A DNA stretch of 64,000 bases from an uncultured Alphaproteobacteria bacterium (GCA_903860975.1 CAIOSI010000037.1:1-64000); one strand, 5' to 3'. Shown: positions 1 through 9,281, counted from the stretch's first letter. The notes: generated by a model not told the origin, from the sequence alone. Numbers and translations are program-made.

Positions 1-72
1 CTGCGCCGTCAGGACATCAACCTGCCGCAGCTTGGCGACGATCTCTTCGGGCTTGTGGTGCTTCCTTGCCAT
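1..72 (-). CDS. IS3-family transposase OrfA, N-terminal fragment
   Basis: Twenty-four codons from an ATG at 70-72 give MARKHHKPEEIVAKLRQVDV and four more residues before the window edge. This is the characteristic start of the helix-turn-helix OrfA of IS3-family elements, which with OrfB forms the DDE transposase by programmed frameshifting. Only the first part of the HTH domain is visible, so it cannot be judged whether the gene is intact. Confidence 0.75.
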   Translation of the reverse strand, partial: MARKHHKPEEIVAKLRQVDVLTAQ

Positions 73-134
73 CGTTCCATCCATCCAAATGGTCCTCGGA
101 CCAACATAAGGGATGGATCACTTCAAGGGGGTCA
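1..134 (-). mobile_element. End of an IS3-family insertion sequence (truncated by window)
   Basis: One terminus of an insertion sequence. The first 72 bases encode the N-terminus of an IS3-type OrfA on the minus strand. About 45 bp upstream of its start lies a sequence that reads, on the minus strand, TGACCCCCTTGAAGTGATCC (115-134), which resembles terminal inverted repeats of IS3-family elements. The element would therefore end near 134 and continue to the left of the window. The other terminus and the target-site duplication cannot be seen. Confidence 0.7.
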
Positions 135-208
135 GGCCACGGACGGAGGAATGTTCCGCTCGAATTCCTCATCCGATCGGGGTTGCCGCATCGACGCCTC
201 GCGTGGTT

Positions 209-424
209 TCAGTCGCCCAGCTTCGTCAGAGCAGCGCCCAGATGCATGGCGACGTGATCGGTCTTGCTGCTCATGATCTCGTACTGCGGCGTCTCGCGGC
301 TCGCGTGGTGGGTATGGCCCTTGTCGTCGACGTCGCGATGGTGGACCCGGATGATCGTGCCGCTCACTCGGCCGGCTTCCGAGTTCCAACTGACCCGATC
401 CCCCACCTCAAATTGTTTAGCCAT
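209..424 (-). CDS. DUF2945 / HVA1-type TUDOR-domain small protein
   Basis: A 71-residue protein from the ATG at 424 (MAKQFEVGDRVSWNSEAGRV...). It matches the small DUF2945 (hypervirulence-associated TUDOR) family: a VGDRVSW start, a strand containing G-x-I-x-x-V, and the closing SSKTDHVAMH...ALTKL motif that fills nearly the whole protein. Family members are single-domain SH3/Tudor-like beta barrels of unknown function, common in Alphaproteobacteria and in stress-related loci. The upstream in-frame ATG at 439 would add five residues and is less likely. It stands alone, between the IS end and a divergent SDR gene. Confidence 0.75.
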   Translation of the reverse strand: MAKQFEVGDRVSWNSEAGRVSGTIIRVHHRDVDDKGHTHHASRETPQYEIMSSKTDHVAMHLGAALTKLGD

Positions 425-598
425 CGGTCTGCACCTCATGGGGCAACAAATCAGCTAGGCACCTCGCCCCATTACCAACATCGGGCGTGTTCGCATCTCC
501 ACAATGCCGGTAGATGGCCGGATATATGACGGGCTAGGTTCCACCCGTGGACGGCGGCAATATCGACGCGTTGCAATGATAAGAATGGGGAGCTTTCA

Positions 599-1393
599 AT
601 GAAGATCGACAAAACGATCGCGGCTGTCGTTACGGGCGGTGCATCTGGACTTGGCCGTGCGAGCGCCGAGGCGCTCGCCGCAGCGGGGGTCAAGGTCACC
701 ATCTTTGATGTAAATGAAGTCGGTGGCCAGGCGGTGGCCGAGGCGATCGGCGGCCTTTTCTGCAAGGTCGACATCACCTCTGAGGAGAGTGTCGTCGCCG
801 GATACGCCAAAGCGCGCGCAGCGCACGGACAAGAACGTATCGTGGTTCACTGTGCCGTCGTTTCGGGCGGCGGCAAGACGATTTCATTCGATAAGGAAAC
901 CGGCGGCTACAAGCGCAACCCGACCGAGATGATCGCCCGCTCTGCCGAAGGGATCTTTACGGCCAGCTACCGGATTGCGTCCCACGCAGCCCTCGGCATG
1001 GCCAATTCCGATTCACTCAACGACGACGGGGAACGGGGTTGTATTATCCTGACATCGTCGGCGGCCTCTCAGGACGGCCAGATCGGTCAGGTGGCCTATG
1101 GTGGCGGCAAGGGCGCCGTCAATTCAATGGTCCTGCCGATGGCGCGCGATCTGATGGATCTGGGCATCCGGGTGAATGCGATCCTTCCAGGAATTTTCGC
1201 CACACCGCCGATGCTGGCGGTGAAGGACAGGGTGCCAGCAATCTTCGCAGGCCTTGCGGCCTCCGTGCCGTTTCCCAAGCGGCTGGGCAATCCGCCGGAG
1301 TTTGGAAGCCTGGTCCTGGAGCTTGCGCGCAATGGGTACTTCAACGGGCAGTGCATTCGTCTGGATGGTGCCATACGCATGCCCCCGAGGTAA
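599..1393 (+). CDS. SDR family NAD(P)-dependent oxidoreductase
   Basis: A 264-residue classical short-chain dehydrogenase. The Rossmann cofactor motif TGGASGLG lies at about residues 13-20, and the catalytic Tyr-x3-Lys (YGGGK) at about 167-171 follows a TSS motif carrying the catalytic serine. The C-terminal layout (PGIF.TPM, RLG.P.EF..LV) resembles HSD17B10-like 3-hydroxyacyl-CoA/hydroxysteroid dehydrogenases. The usual NNAG stretch is replaced by HCAVVSG. The ATG at 599 has GGGGAG six bases upstream. It is monocistronic and converges on the TPR gene. The substrate cannot be assigned. Confidence 0.85.
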   Translation: MKIDKTIAAVVTGGASGLGRASAEALAAAGVKVTIFDVNEVGGQAVAEAIGGLFCKVDITSEESVVAGYAKARAAHGQERIVVHCAVVSGGGKTISFDKETGGYKRNPTEMIARSAEGIFTASYRIASHAALGMANSDSLNDDGERGCIILTSSAASQDGQIGQVAYGGGKGAVNSMVLPMARDLMDLGIRVNAILPGIFATPPMLAVKDRVPAIFAGLAASVPFPKRLGNPPEFGSLVLELARNGYFNGQCIRLDGAIRMPPR

Positions 1394-1396
1394 TCA

Positions 1397-1456
1397 GCCT
1401 CAGCCCTCTGAGGCCGCCACAGCAATCCCTCATGCCCGGCAGAGCCGCCGGGCATG
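1397..1456. terminator. Two hairpins between convergent genes
   Basis: Directly after the SDR stop lies GCCTCAG-ccct-CTGAGGC (1397-1414). A perfect 10-bp stem CATGCCCGGC / GCCGGGCATG with a six-base loop follows at 1431-1456. Neither has a clear T tract on either strand. They fit a bidirectional stop region between converging genes but may not be intrinsic terminators. Confidence 0.45.
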
Positions 1457-1576
1457 CACTGCGGCGACCAGCCTATTTGGCAGGATGAAGGCAATCCATC
1501 CGTTAGGCCCCGGGGAAGCGGCCGAAGCCCGGGCGTTAAACTTTGGAATGACCGCGTCTGGCGAGGTCTTTGCGCC

Positions 1577-2134
1577 CTACTCTTTGCGCTGCACATGGAA
1601 GCGGATGAGTTCGTTCTTTGGCGCATCCCAATCGGGGCTGAGCTCGACGGCCTTCTGGTAGTCGAAATATGCGGACTTGGCGTCGTCGAGACCCTCATAG
1701 GCCAAGGCGCGATTGAAATAGACCTTAGCCGGTTCTTCCACGCCAAGTGCCAAGCCTTTGTTCAGGTCGGCAAGGCTGTCGGCGTAGCGATGTTGGCCAA
1801 TCGAGACCGCGCCACGATTGACGTAGGCTTCGCCCAGGTCGGGCTTGATGCGGGCCGCTTCGTCAAAGTCCTTGGTCGCGCCAGTCCAATCCATGCGGCG
1901 CATCTTGAGCACGCCGCGATTGACGAACGTGCCGGCCCGATCGCGGCTGTCGAGCATCTCCGTGTCGAGCGCCTCCGTGCAGGGCGCCTCGAGACGGATG
2001 TTCGTTTTGCCTGAAAGCGCGGCCTTTGAGCAGGCCTCGGCCAGACCTCCGCCGATCACCGTCACCGAGGCCCGCACCTCGGTTCCAACAAAAGCCACCG
2101 CCAAAGCTGCCGCACCTAAAATCAGCCGGTTCAT
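1577..2134 (-). CDS. Secreted tetratricopeptide-repeat protein
   Basis: A 185-residue protein with an N-terminal signal peptide (hydrophobic stretch about residues 3-20). An acidic/Cys-containing region of about 60 residues follows, then about three TPR units (FVNRGVLKMRRMDWTGATKDF, AYVNRGAVSIGQHRYADSL and FNRALAYEGLDDAKSAYFDY type helices). The ATG at 2134 has GGGAG eight bases upstream. It is probably periplasmic. TPR proteins mediate protein interactions, and no partner is indicated here. It converges with the SDR gene. Confidence 0.75.
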   Translation of the reverse strand: MNRLILGAAALAVAFVGTEVRASVTVIGGGLAEACSKAALSGKTNIRLEAPCTEALDTEMLDSRDRAGTFVNRGVLKMRRMDWTGATKDFDEAARIKPDLGEAYVNRGAVSIGQHRYADSLADLNKGLALGVEEPAKVYFNRALAYEGLDDAKSAYFDYQKAVELSPDWDAPKNELIRFHVQRKE

Positions 2135-2229
2135 CTGGATCGCTCCCTGAGAGGCCGGTGGGGTCTGGGCCGCTTACCGGCGTTCATCTGCAAGACTCCG
2201 CTCATGGCCATCAGCTGTCAACGCGATGC

Positions 2230-3147
2230 TTATAAAGCTTCAGCTGGCGCGCTTGCGCGGCGGAACCTCAACAGTTCGCGATGTAGAATGTAGATACCGC
2301 TCGCCGCGACGACAGCCGCTCCCGCAAGCGTCGCCATATGCGGCAGCTCCCCCCAGATCAGGAACCCCAGGATCGTGGCCCAGATCAGCTGGGTGTAGTC
2401 AAAAGGCGCCACAACTCCGATGGGCGCGACCCGAATGGCTTCTGTGAGAAACAGCTGGCCGACGCCACCGATCAGCCCCCCGATGATCAGTATTGCGAGG
2501 GTCAAGGGGTCGGGGGTCACCCAATGGAACATCGAACCGGCCAGGCCGACCAGAGTTCCGCTGAGGGTGAAGTAGAAGACGATGGTCGGGCCCTTCTCGG
2601 TGACGGCGATCTGGCGGATCTGAACCATGGCGAGCGCGCTGCCCAGGGCGGCTGCGAGCGCAAATGAGACGCCCACGAGGTTCATCTGTCCGGGCTCGGG
2701 TCGCACCATGATCAGAACGCCGATGAAGCCCACGACCACAGCGCCCCAGCGATGCCAGCCGACGAACTCGCGCAGCATGAAGGCCGAGAGCGCCGTCATG
2801 AACAGGGGCGCAGCGAAGGTGAAGGCTGTGGCCTGGGTCAAGGCGAGGTGTTGCAGAGCTGAGAACCCGCAGACCATTCCGGTGAGGCCCACCGCAGAGC
2901 GATGCAAATGCCCCAAAGGGCGCTTGGTCTTGAGCACGGATAAATCCGTCGTGCGCCAAATGTAGAGGCCCAGCGGCAAGAAGGCGAAGGCGTTGCGGAA
3001 GAAGATGATCTCGAAGACAGGCACGCCGCGGTGACCCGTCCATTTCACGATCGCCGACAGTCCGGCCAGGCAGAACATGGCGGACACCCGAAGGATGATG
3101 CCCAGGCCATTGCGGTGGTGAGAGAGGTGGCTTGCGCTGGGCGTCAC
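2230..3147 (-). CDS. EamA/DMT-family transporter
   Basis: About 306 residues with ten predicted hydrophobic segments in two five-helix EamA repeats, typical of drug/metabolite transporters. An N-terminal Ser/Thr/His-rich stretch is followed by helix 1 (ILRVSAMFCLAGLSAIVKW). The frame is open to an ATG at 3261, but that would overlap the upstream dehydrogenase gene by more than 80 bp and give an unusual 38-residue extension, so the GTG at 3147 is preferred. The substrate is unknown. It lies just downstream of the PQQ-type dehydrogenase gene on the same strand and could be cotranscribed. Confidence 0.75.
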   Translation of the reverse strand: MTPSASHLSHHRNGLGIILRVSAMFCLAGLSAIVKWTGHRGVPVFEIIFFRNAFAFLPLGLYIWRTTDLSVLKTKRPLGHLHRSAVGLTGMVCGFSALQHLALTQATAFTFAAPLFMTALSAFMLREFVGWHRWGAVVVGFIGVLIMVRPEPGQMNLVGVSFALAAALGSALAMVQIRQIAVTEKGPTIVFYFTLSGTLVGLAGSMFHWVTPDPLTLAILIIGGLIGGVGQLFLTEAIRVAPIGVVAPFDYTQLIWATILGFLIWGELPHMATLAGAAVVAASGIYILHRELLRFRRASAPAEAL

Positions 3148-3175
3148 GCGGGCGCGCGGCCCAAGCGTCAACCCG

Positions 3176-5050
3176 TTAGCGGCCGTCAACGGAAAAAGCC
3201 AAGAGCAGGTTGTTGGCCCCAGCGCTGCCGCCATAGCCGGAATGGATGAAGACCCTGCCACCCGCTATCGTCGCGCCGCCCATGTCCAACGTTCCGCCGG
3301 GCGCACCCTTGATTCCGTTGACTGTGTCGACCGGTGTCGTGGTGTCGTAGTCCCAAAGAAGCTTGCCGTCGGCAGCTGCATAGGCCCGCAAATGACCGTC
3401 GAGGGCGCCGGCGAAGACGGCCCCGGGGATCGCCGTGCTGGCCTGAGAAAACCCTGGCAGGCAGCGACCGGATGGAACGTTGCAAACGACACCTTTGGGC
3501 GCGTCGATCTGCCAGAGCGTCTTGCCGTCCGTCGCGCCCAAGGCCGCAAGGCCTGGACGGCCCCGCGCCGGAGTGTCGGCCAAGGGCGCATAGACGATCC
3601 GCCCGTCCGTAGACGAGCCCCATTCGACTCCGCCGCCTGCGCCACCGCTGCCAAGCTTCGACGACTGCCAGATCGTCTTGCCCGTATCCGGGTCCATCGC
3701 ATAGACGATCGAGGACTTGTTGCCAGTGATCAGCAGCGACTTACCCGTGGCGAGCGTGACCAGATGGGGAGACGAGCCGAAGTCGTAGTCCGGGCCACGC
3801 TGGCCCAGCGGCCCATTGATCGTCCCAGACATGAAGTTGTCGTTGGCCAACACCTGGTTAATCCAGCGAATTTTGCCGGTTTTCAGATCCAAAGCGATCA
3901 CCGCGTCTGAGGTGGCATGCTCAATCTCAGTGTAGCTGTCGCCGGTCGCGACGTAGAGCAGACCACGCTTGGCGTCGATCGTCGGGGCAGACCAGATCGC
4001 CCCACCCGCAGGCCCGAACATCTGGGCTCCGGCAGCATTCTTGCGGGTCGGATGAGGCGTCTCGCCTAGAATTGACTGCGTCCAGAGGCGCTTGCCGCGC
4101 TGCGCATCCACGGCCACGACCGTACCGATGAAGGTGCAGCATCCATAGGCTCCGACGTTGCCCTGGGACTCTTCAGAGGCAGATAGGGGCACATAGAGGA
4201 CGCCGTTGTATAACGCCGGCGATCCGGTGATCCGGCCGACCTTGTGATCCGCGACTCGGACGCTCCACATCTCCTTGCCAGAGCCCGCATCGAAGGCGTG
4301 AACATACATTCGGTCATCGCCGAAGTAGAGCGCCCAGCCGCTCGGCGCAGACGCAAGTTTGCCAACACTCATCGAAGCGCGACCGCCGCCACGATAGTCG
4401 AACCGCCAATGAACGCAGCCAGTGTTGGCGTCCAGCGAATAGACCTTGCCGCCCATGCTGGCGACAAACAGCCGGTCGCCGAACACCAGCGGCTCGGTAT
4501 TCTTGGTGCCTGGATAGCTGAACGCCCATTTGACCTTCAGCTTGGCGATATCGGCGGCGGCGAAGCCGGGCTTGGGCTGATAGCGGCTATTGGCCAGGTC
4601 CCGGCCCCAGCCGTTCCACTGCGGGCCGCTCGGCCGTAGCGGGCCGTTGGTTTTGCAAAGGTTCGGGTCTGGCCCTTGGGCGGTTTGCGGCACCGGGGAC
4701 TTTCCAGTGATGAAGCGTACGACGCCGTAGATCTCGGCCGGCGTCATACTTTCGGCCATCGTCCGCATCACGCCGATTGTGAGCGCGTCATAAACCTCCT
4801 CAGGCGAGCGGCCAGCCAGCAGCTCGCGGGTGGGCGCTCGGCCGATGGCCGGCTCGTGGCAACCGGCGCATTTCGCCTTGAAAATGGGCTCACCGCTGAT
4901 CGGATAAAGCCCCGCCGAGTTCTCCGGCGGGACAACATAGCCCGGTTTGGGTGTCGCCCGCGCGGGCGGCTGGGCGAGGCCAGCCGAGGCCGCCACCATC
5001 AAGACACCCAACCCGGCGAGCGCCGCCGCAAAGCGTGACATCCTAGACAT
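3176..5050 (-). CDS. Cytochrome c / PQQ-type beta-propeller dehydrogenase (paralogue 1)
   Basis: About 624 residues: a signal peptide, a cytochrome c domain with one heme-binding motif CAGCH (about 61-65), then a beta-propeller of repeated W-motif blades (RLFVASMGGKVYSLDANTG and similar). It has the PTIDAKRGLLYVATGDSYT signature, a vicinal Cys-Cys pair (YGCCTF) and a DYDFGSSP motif. This domain order matches polyvinyl-alcohol-dehydrogenase-like quinoproteins, which oxidise alcohols in the periplasm and pass electrons to their own heme. The ATG at 5050 has GAGG six bases upstream. It lies 30 bp downstream of paralogue 2, so probably in one operon. The substrate is not determinable. Confidence 0.8.
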   Translation of the reverse strand: MSRMSRFAAALAGLGVLMVAASAGLAQPPARATPKPGYVVPPENSAGLYPISGEPIFKAKCAGCHEPAIGRAPTRELLAGRSPEEVYDALTIGVMRTMAESMTPAEIYGVVRFITGKSPVPQTAQGPDPNLCKTNGPLRPSGPQWNGWGRDLANSRYQPKPGFAAADIAKLKVKWAFSYPGTKNTEPLVFGDRLFVASMGGKVYSLDANTGCVHWRFDYRGGGRASMSVGKLASAPSGWALYFGDDRMYVHAFDAGSGKEMWSVRVADHKVGRITGSPALYNGVLYVPLSASEESQGNVGAYGCCTFIGTVVAVDAQRGKRLWTQSILGETPHPTRKNAAGAQMFGPAGGAIWSAPTIDAKRGLLYVATGDSYTEIEHATSDAVIALDLKTGKIRWINQVLANDNFMSGTINGPLGQRGPDYDFGSSPHLVTLATGKSLLITGNKSSIVYAMDPDTGKTIWQSSKLGSGGAGGGVEWGSSTDGRIVYAPLADTPARGRPGLAALGATDGKTLWQIDAPKGVVCNVPSGRCLPGFSQASTAIPGAVFAGALDGHLRAYAAADGKLLWDYDTTTPVDTVNGIKGAPGGTLDMGGATIAGGRVFIHSGYGGSAGANNLLLAFSVDGR

Positions 5051-5080
5051 TGAGCGCCTCGAGCGCACCGTACGCGCCGC

Positions 5081-7009
5081 CTACTTGCCGTCCACAGAGT
5101 AGGCTAGCAAGACGTTGACGCCGTTGGAGCCGACGCGAGCTGCGCCATTGTTGCCGCTGGTGATGAACACCATGCCGCCGGCGATGGTCGGGCCCATGCC
5201 GTCAATGCCGCCACCCGGCTGACCCTTGATGCCGTTAACGGTGCTGTAGGTCCGCGAGGTCGTGGAGTCTTCCCAGACGATCTTGCCGGTCTTGCTATCA
5301 TAGGCCCGGAACCAGCCGTCCATGCCACCTTCAAAGACCATGCCTGGGATCACCGCGGGCGCAGCCGGTTGCGCTTTGGCGCAGCGACTGGGGCGGCCCT
5401 TGTCGCTCGCATAGACGCAAGGCGCGTCGGGCGCCGGCGCCGACCAAACGATCTTGCCGCTCGCCGGGTCCAACGCGTAGACGCCGGCCTTGCCTTTGGG
5501 CGCGTCAGGCTTCGTGTTGAACAGATAGACCAGATCAGAGATCGGCACGTAGACCTGCTTGTCGTCTGCGCCGATGCCCCACTCCACGCCGCCCAAGGCC
5601 GAGCCCATGCCGACGATCGTCTTCCAGATGAGCGCACCCGTATCCGGGTTCAGGCCATAGACGATGCCCGATTTCTGGCCCGCCACGAGCACTTGTTTGC
5701 CACCTGCCAGCGTCATCAAAACCGGTGTCGCGCCAAAATCGTAGTCGGGCCCCATCGGCGTGGGGCAATTACCCGATTGCGAGGTCGGGCCACAGCCCAT
5801 GACGAAATTGTCGTGCTCGGTGACCTGACGGCGCCACTTGATGGCGCCGGTCTTCAGATCGATGGCCACGATCGCATCGTCGCCGTTGGTATCGATATCG
5901 GTATAGCTGTCGCCTGTAACGACATAGACAAGGCCGCGCTTCTTATCGACCGAAGGAGCCGCCCAGATCGCCGCGCCCGCTGGCCCCTGAACCTTGCCGC
6001 CGCTGGCCTTGTCGCGGATCGTCTTCATCGGCCCGTCGATCATCGACGTGTTCCAAAGCTGCTTTCCGGTCTTCAGATCAAGCGCTGTCACAGATCCGCG
6101 GAAGGTGCAGCAGCTGTAGGTCTTACTCATCGCAGCGGCCTCCTCAATCGAGGAGATCGGCACGATCAGACGATCGCCGGCCACGACGGGCGAGCCGGTG
6201 AGCACGGAAACCGGATGTTTTTCGAGCTCGCCAGTACGCCAGATTTCCTTGCCCGTCTGGGCATCGAAGGCACGCACAATGCGGTCGCTCTGGCTGATGA
6301 ACGTCGCCCAGCCGCTGGGCGAGATGGGGGATTTGATGACCACCGGCGTGGTCCGCGAAACCAGGTCGTCGACCGACCAGTGAACACAGCCCGTCTTGGT
6401 ATCGAGGGCATAGAACTTGCCCGACCGGTTCGTAACCCACAGCCAGTCTCCAACCACCGCCGGTTGACCGCCGCCGGTCATGGAGAAGGCCCACTTTACC
6501 TTGAGCTTCGGGACGTCAGCTGCGGTCAGACCTGGATGGCGCTGGAAACGGGTCGAGGCATCGTCGACGCCCATGCTGGTCCAGTCACTGGCCCCGGCTT
6601 GAATCGGCGAATTGACGGTGCACTTTGGGTCGGTTCCGACGACGCCGCCCTTGATGGCGACCTGCGGCATTTCCTGACCTGCGGGCCGGGCGGGCGGCGG
6701 GGGCGCAGCCTGGGTCTGGGCTGACGTCAAAAAGACTGAGACAGCCTGTTTGTCGTCATCAGAAAGGCCCTGCGCCATTGCCTTCATAATGCCATTGGTC
6801 AGGGATTGGACGATGTCCGAGGGCGCGCGCTGAGCCAAGTCGGCACGGCTTGGTGCGCGCGGATTGCCGCCATCGTGGCAGGCTTTGCAACGGGTTTCGT
6901 AGATATCAGCTCCGCTCAACGCGCCTTGCGCGTGGGCGGCAAGCGAGACGGCCGAGGCGGCAGCGAGCGCAGCCCCAAAAAGCCAGGTGCGAACCATCGA
7001 CACTTTCAT
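5081..7009 (-). CDS. Cytochrome c / PQQ-type beta-propeller dehydrogenase (paralogue 2)
   Basis: A 642-residue secreted quinoprotein-like enzyme: a signal peptide ending near residue 28, a cytochrome c domain with CKACH at 41-45, then a proline-rich linker and a beta-propeller. It carries the same signatures as paralogue 1: SCCTF vicinal cysteines, PSVDKKRGLVYVVTGDSYT and DYDFGATP. ATGs at 7009 and 6997 are both possible; a GGGGGA lies just upstream of the first. Sequence identity with paralogues 1 and 3 is clearly above that of generic propellers by eye, suggesting local duplication. It is followed after 30 bp by paralogue 1. Confidence 0.8.
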   Translation of the reverse strand: MKVSMVRTWLFGAALAAASAVSLAAHAQGALSGADIYETRCKACHDGGNPRAPSRADLAQRAPSDIVQSLTNGIMKAMAQGLSDDDKQAVSVFLTSAQTQAAPPPPARPAGQEMPQVAIKGGVVGTDPKCTVNSPIQAGASDWTSMGVDDASTRFQRHPGLTAADVPKLKVKWAFSMTGGGQPAVVGDWLWVTNRSGKFYALDTKTGCVHWSVDDLVSRTTPVVIKSPISPSGWATFISQSDRIVRAFDAQTGKEIWRTGELEKHPVSVLTGSPVVAGDRLIVPISSIEEAAAMSKTYSCCTFRGSVTALDLKTGKQLWNTSMIDGPMKTIRDKASGGKVQGPAGAAIWAAPSVDKKRGLVYVVTGDSYTDIDTNGDDAIVAIDLKTGAIKWRRQVTEHDNFVMGCGPTSQSGNCPTPMGPDYDFGATPVLMTLAGGKQVLVAGQKSGIVYGLNPDTGALIWKTIVGMGSALGGVEWGIGADDKQVYVPISDLVYLFNTKPDAPKGKAGVYALDPASGKIVWSAPAPDAPCVYASDKGRPSRCAKAQPAAPAVIPGMVFEGGMDGWFRAYDSKTGKIVWEDSTTSRTYSTVNGIKGQPGGGIDGMGPTIAGGMVFITSGNNGAARVGSNGVNVLLAYSVDGK

Positions 7010-7145
7010 TTCCCCCGCCGCCATTGTGGTCTTGGTGATTCAGTTATGCAGATGACTGCTATGCCGCAGCCGAGCGCGTGAGGCTAGACGCTCACGTGCT
7101 CGGCGAGCCAATTCAAACCCGCTCAGGGGCGATGAGCCTTTCGGC

Positions 7146-9212
7146 TCAGCGACCACCTGCTGTCGGCGTCGCCGCTGCGGGCTGAGCCGCCGGTGTCGGG
7201 GCCGGCTGTGACGTGGCGGCGACCTTGGGGGCCGGTCCGCGACGCGGCATTAGCTTGTAGGCTGCCGTCAGCTCTTGGGCGTCGAGCGCACCGTCGTGGT
7301 TTGTATCGATCAGGTCGAAATACTGCTTGAGGATTCGGGCCGGGCTTTGCGGGCCGCCCTTCAGCTCAGCTTTTTGGATCTTGCCGTCCATATTGTCGTC
7401 CAAGACGCCCATCATCAAATTGGCCTGGAGCAGTTTTTCGTACTCCGGCGTCTGATGCTTCACAGTCTCGTCGACCCAGCGGTAGTGCAGGTAGGTCGCC
7501 ATCATCTCTTCTGAGGTCTGCTCACCCCAGTAGACCGTCTTGTTGTGGTCTGCGTTACCCGGATTTCGGGCCGAATTGTCGTAGGTCCACTTGGCGAGAA
7601 TCTTTGAGCCTGCCGGCACCTTCAGCGGCGTCTTCAGGAAGTACTCGTACTGCCAGTTAAAGTCGTAGCGCGGCAGCGCCAGGAGCATCTCTGACTTGCC
7701 GTTCGGATAGAGGATCGAGACTTGGGTGGAGCCGCCACGTCGGTGGGCGTGCGGGGTGATGCCGTAGAGGATCGCGTCCTTCGGGAACTCGATATACGAG
7801 GTCTCCGGGTGGAATTCCTCGTTCGGCGGGATCTCGATTGAAAAATCGAAGATGCCGAATGTCCGCAGGATGTACTTCGGCTCCTCGCCCTTCGGATAGA
7901 AGTAGATGCCCATTTGGGTCTTCTCAGTCGTTTCGCGACCGTAGGGCGTGTAGTGGTTCTGGAAGCCTACGCCACCCGAGGCGGGCACCCAGACGCCAGT
8001 GTCTACCGGCTGAATGTTTGAGCCGCGGCCTGGACCATATCCGCCCAGCGAGGCGCCCCAAGAACTCTCCGCGGCCGTAGCGCCGGTAAAGTCGGCCGGC
8101 ACGACGCCCGTCAGGATATGGTGCACGACCTGGCGGTCGGAGACGCGGAAGGTCGTCGCCTTCATCCAGCGGCCTTCCGTCATGGCGTTGGCAACGACCG
8201 GATGCTGGTAGTCTAAAATGCCGCTCGCCGGGACCTTCACCTCGGGTACGTTGAGGACCACGTCGGGCTTGCCCAGCGGCCAGTCAGGCGCCTGGAATTT
8301 GATCTTGACCAAGGGATCTTCGCCAGCGCCGCGCGGCGAGCCGGCGTCGATCCAGTGCACCAGGGTCTTCATCTGCTCAGGCGTCAGGCGGTCGTCGTCC
8401 TGGAACGCACCGACCTTTTCGTCAGCCAGGTAAGGCGGCATCCGGTGCGTCCGGATCACCTCTCGGATCATCGGCGAGAAGCCTTTGATCTGCGTGTAAT
8501 TGTTGAGTGGCATCGGACCGATACCGCCGGGCTGGTGACACGTGGCACACTTAGCCTCGATGATCGGGGCGATGGTGTGGGCATAGGAGATGCTTGCGAA
8601 GGTCTTGGCCTTGGCCCGATCAGGGAAGGCGATCAATTCGCCCGTCGCCTCGCGGCGGGTGAGTGCGACCTTCTGGCCCGCGACGAGCGCGTCCACCGCC
8701 TGTTTTGCGCCGTCCACCGGACCCCGGTAAGCGATGGTCCAGCTGCGCGGATCGATCACGATGACTTCAGCGGCGCGGGTCACGCCCAGCTCTTCACCGA
8801 CCAGCTGCTCGTAGTCGAAAAGGATCGGCATATCGAGGCCAGCAGCCTTTGCGTCGGCAACCACCGGATCGCGCCGATCGCCGATGCGGCTGTCGACAGC
8901 GAGCATGTCGACGCCCTTGGGATAGGCCGCTTTCAGCGCCATCAGCGCCTTGGCGTCGGCATGAAGCTGCTTGTCGCCACTTGCGAAGGTCACAAGGATC
9001 ACCGCAGTATCGTCGCTCATCCGATAGAGCTGTCGGGCGAGCAGGTTCTGATCTGCCAGCATGAAGTCATCGACCCGCGCCGGCCCCTCGACCTTGGTCG
9101 GCTCAGCGCTGGCCTTGCTCACCCCGTGTGAGACACCGCCAAGCCCCAGCACACCCAGGGCTGCAGCCAAGGTCGTCAGGCCCACAACGGTTGCTTTTGC
9201 AGAAGTTTTCAT
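7146..9212 (-). CDS. Secreted redoxin / cytochrome c / PHM-like copper monooxygenase / EF-hand fusion protein
   Basis: A 688-residue protein from the ATG at 9212 (GGGGAG upstream). In order: signal peptide (1-36); thioredoxin/AhpC-like domain without the active CxxC (about 45-185); cytochrome c motif CATCH (222-226); a region (about 330-580) with the ligand set of type II copper, ascorbate-dependent monooxygenases (His-His 364-365, His420, His-Ala-His 488-490, Met570 in an EEM..Y context like peptidylglycine monooxygenase); two EF-hands (DDNMDGKIQKAE near 605 and DTNHDGALDAQE near 636); an Ala/Pro-rich tail. By family knowledge it could hydroxylate a substrate at copper using electrons from its own heme. 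The substrate is unknown. It is transcribed toward the two dehydrogenase genes, 136 bp away. Confidence 0.8.
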   Translation of the reverse strand: MKTSAKATVVGLTTLAAALGVLGLGGVSHGVSKASAEPTKVEGPARVDDFMLADQNLLARQLYRMSDDTAVILVTFASGDKQLHADAKALMALKAAYPKGVDMLAVDSRIGDRRDPVVADAKAAGLDMPILFDYEQLVGEELGVTRAAEVIVIDPRSWTIAYRGPVDGAKQAVDALVAGQKVALTRREATGELIAFPDRAKAKTFASISYAHTIAPIIEAKCATCHQPGGIGPMPLNNYTQIKGFSPMIREVIRTHRMPPYLADEKVGAFQDDDRLTPEQMKTLVHWIDAGSPRGAGEDPLVKIKFQAPDWPLGKPDVVLNVPEVKVPASGILDYQHPVVANAMTEGRWMKATTFRVSDRQVVHHILTGVVPADFTGATAAESSWGASLGGYGPGRGSNIQPVDTGVWVPASGGVGFQNHYTPYGRETTEKTQMGIYFYPKGEEPKYILRTFGIFDFSIEIPPNEEFHPETSYIEFPKDAILYGITPHAHRRGGSTQVSILYPNGKSEMLLALPRYDFNWQYEYFLKTPLKVPAGSKILAKWTYDNSARNPGNADHNKTVYWGEQTSEEMMATYLHYRWVDETVKHQTPEYEKLLQANLMMGVLDDNMDGKIQKAELKGGPQSPARILKQYFDLIDTNHDGALDAQELTAAYKLMPRRGPAPKVAATSQPAPTPAAQPAAATPTAGGR

Positions 9213-9281
9213 CTGGCAGTCTCCCCGGTCTTTTTCGTACGGCCCATGACACTCTGGGTCAGGTTGCCGTAAGGACCCACC

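Noticed and set aside
5369..6724. 451-codon plus-strand frame antisense to PQQ paralogue 2
   Set aside because: Its His/Arg/Asp-rich composition is typical of antisense reading in high-GC genes; the opposite strand has clear heme and propeller motifs.
8355..9131. 258-codon plus-strand frame
   Set aside because: Antisense to the copper-monooxygenase-like gene; no recognisable domain and composition of a shadow frame.
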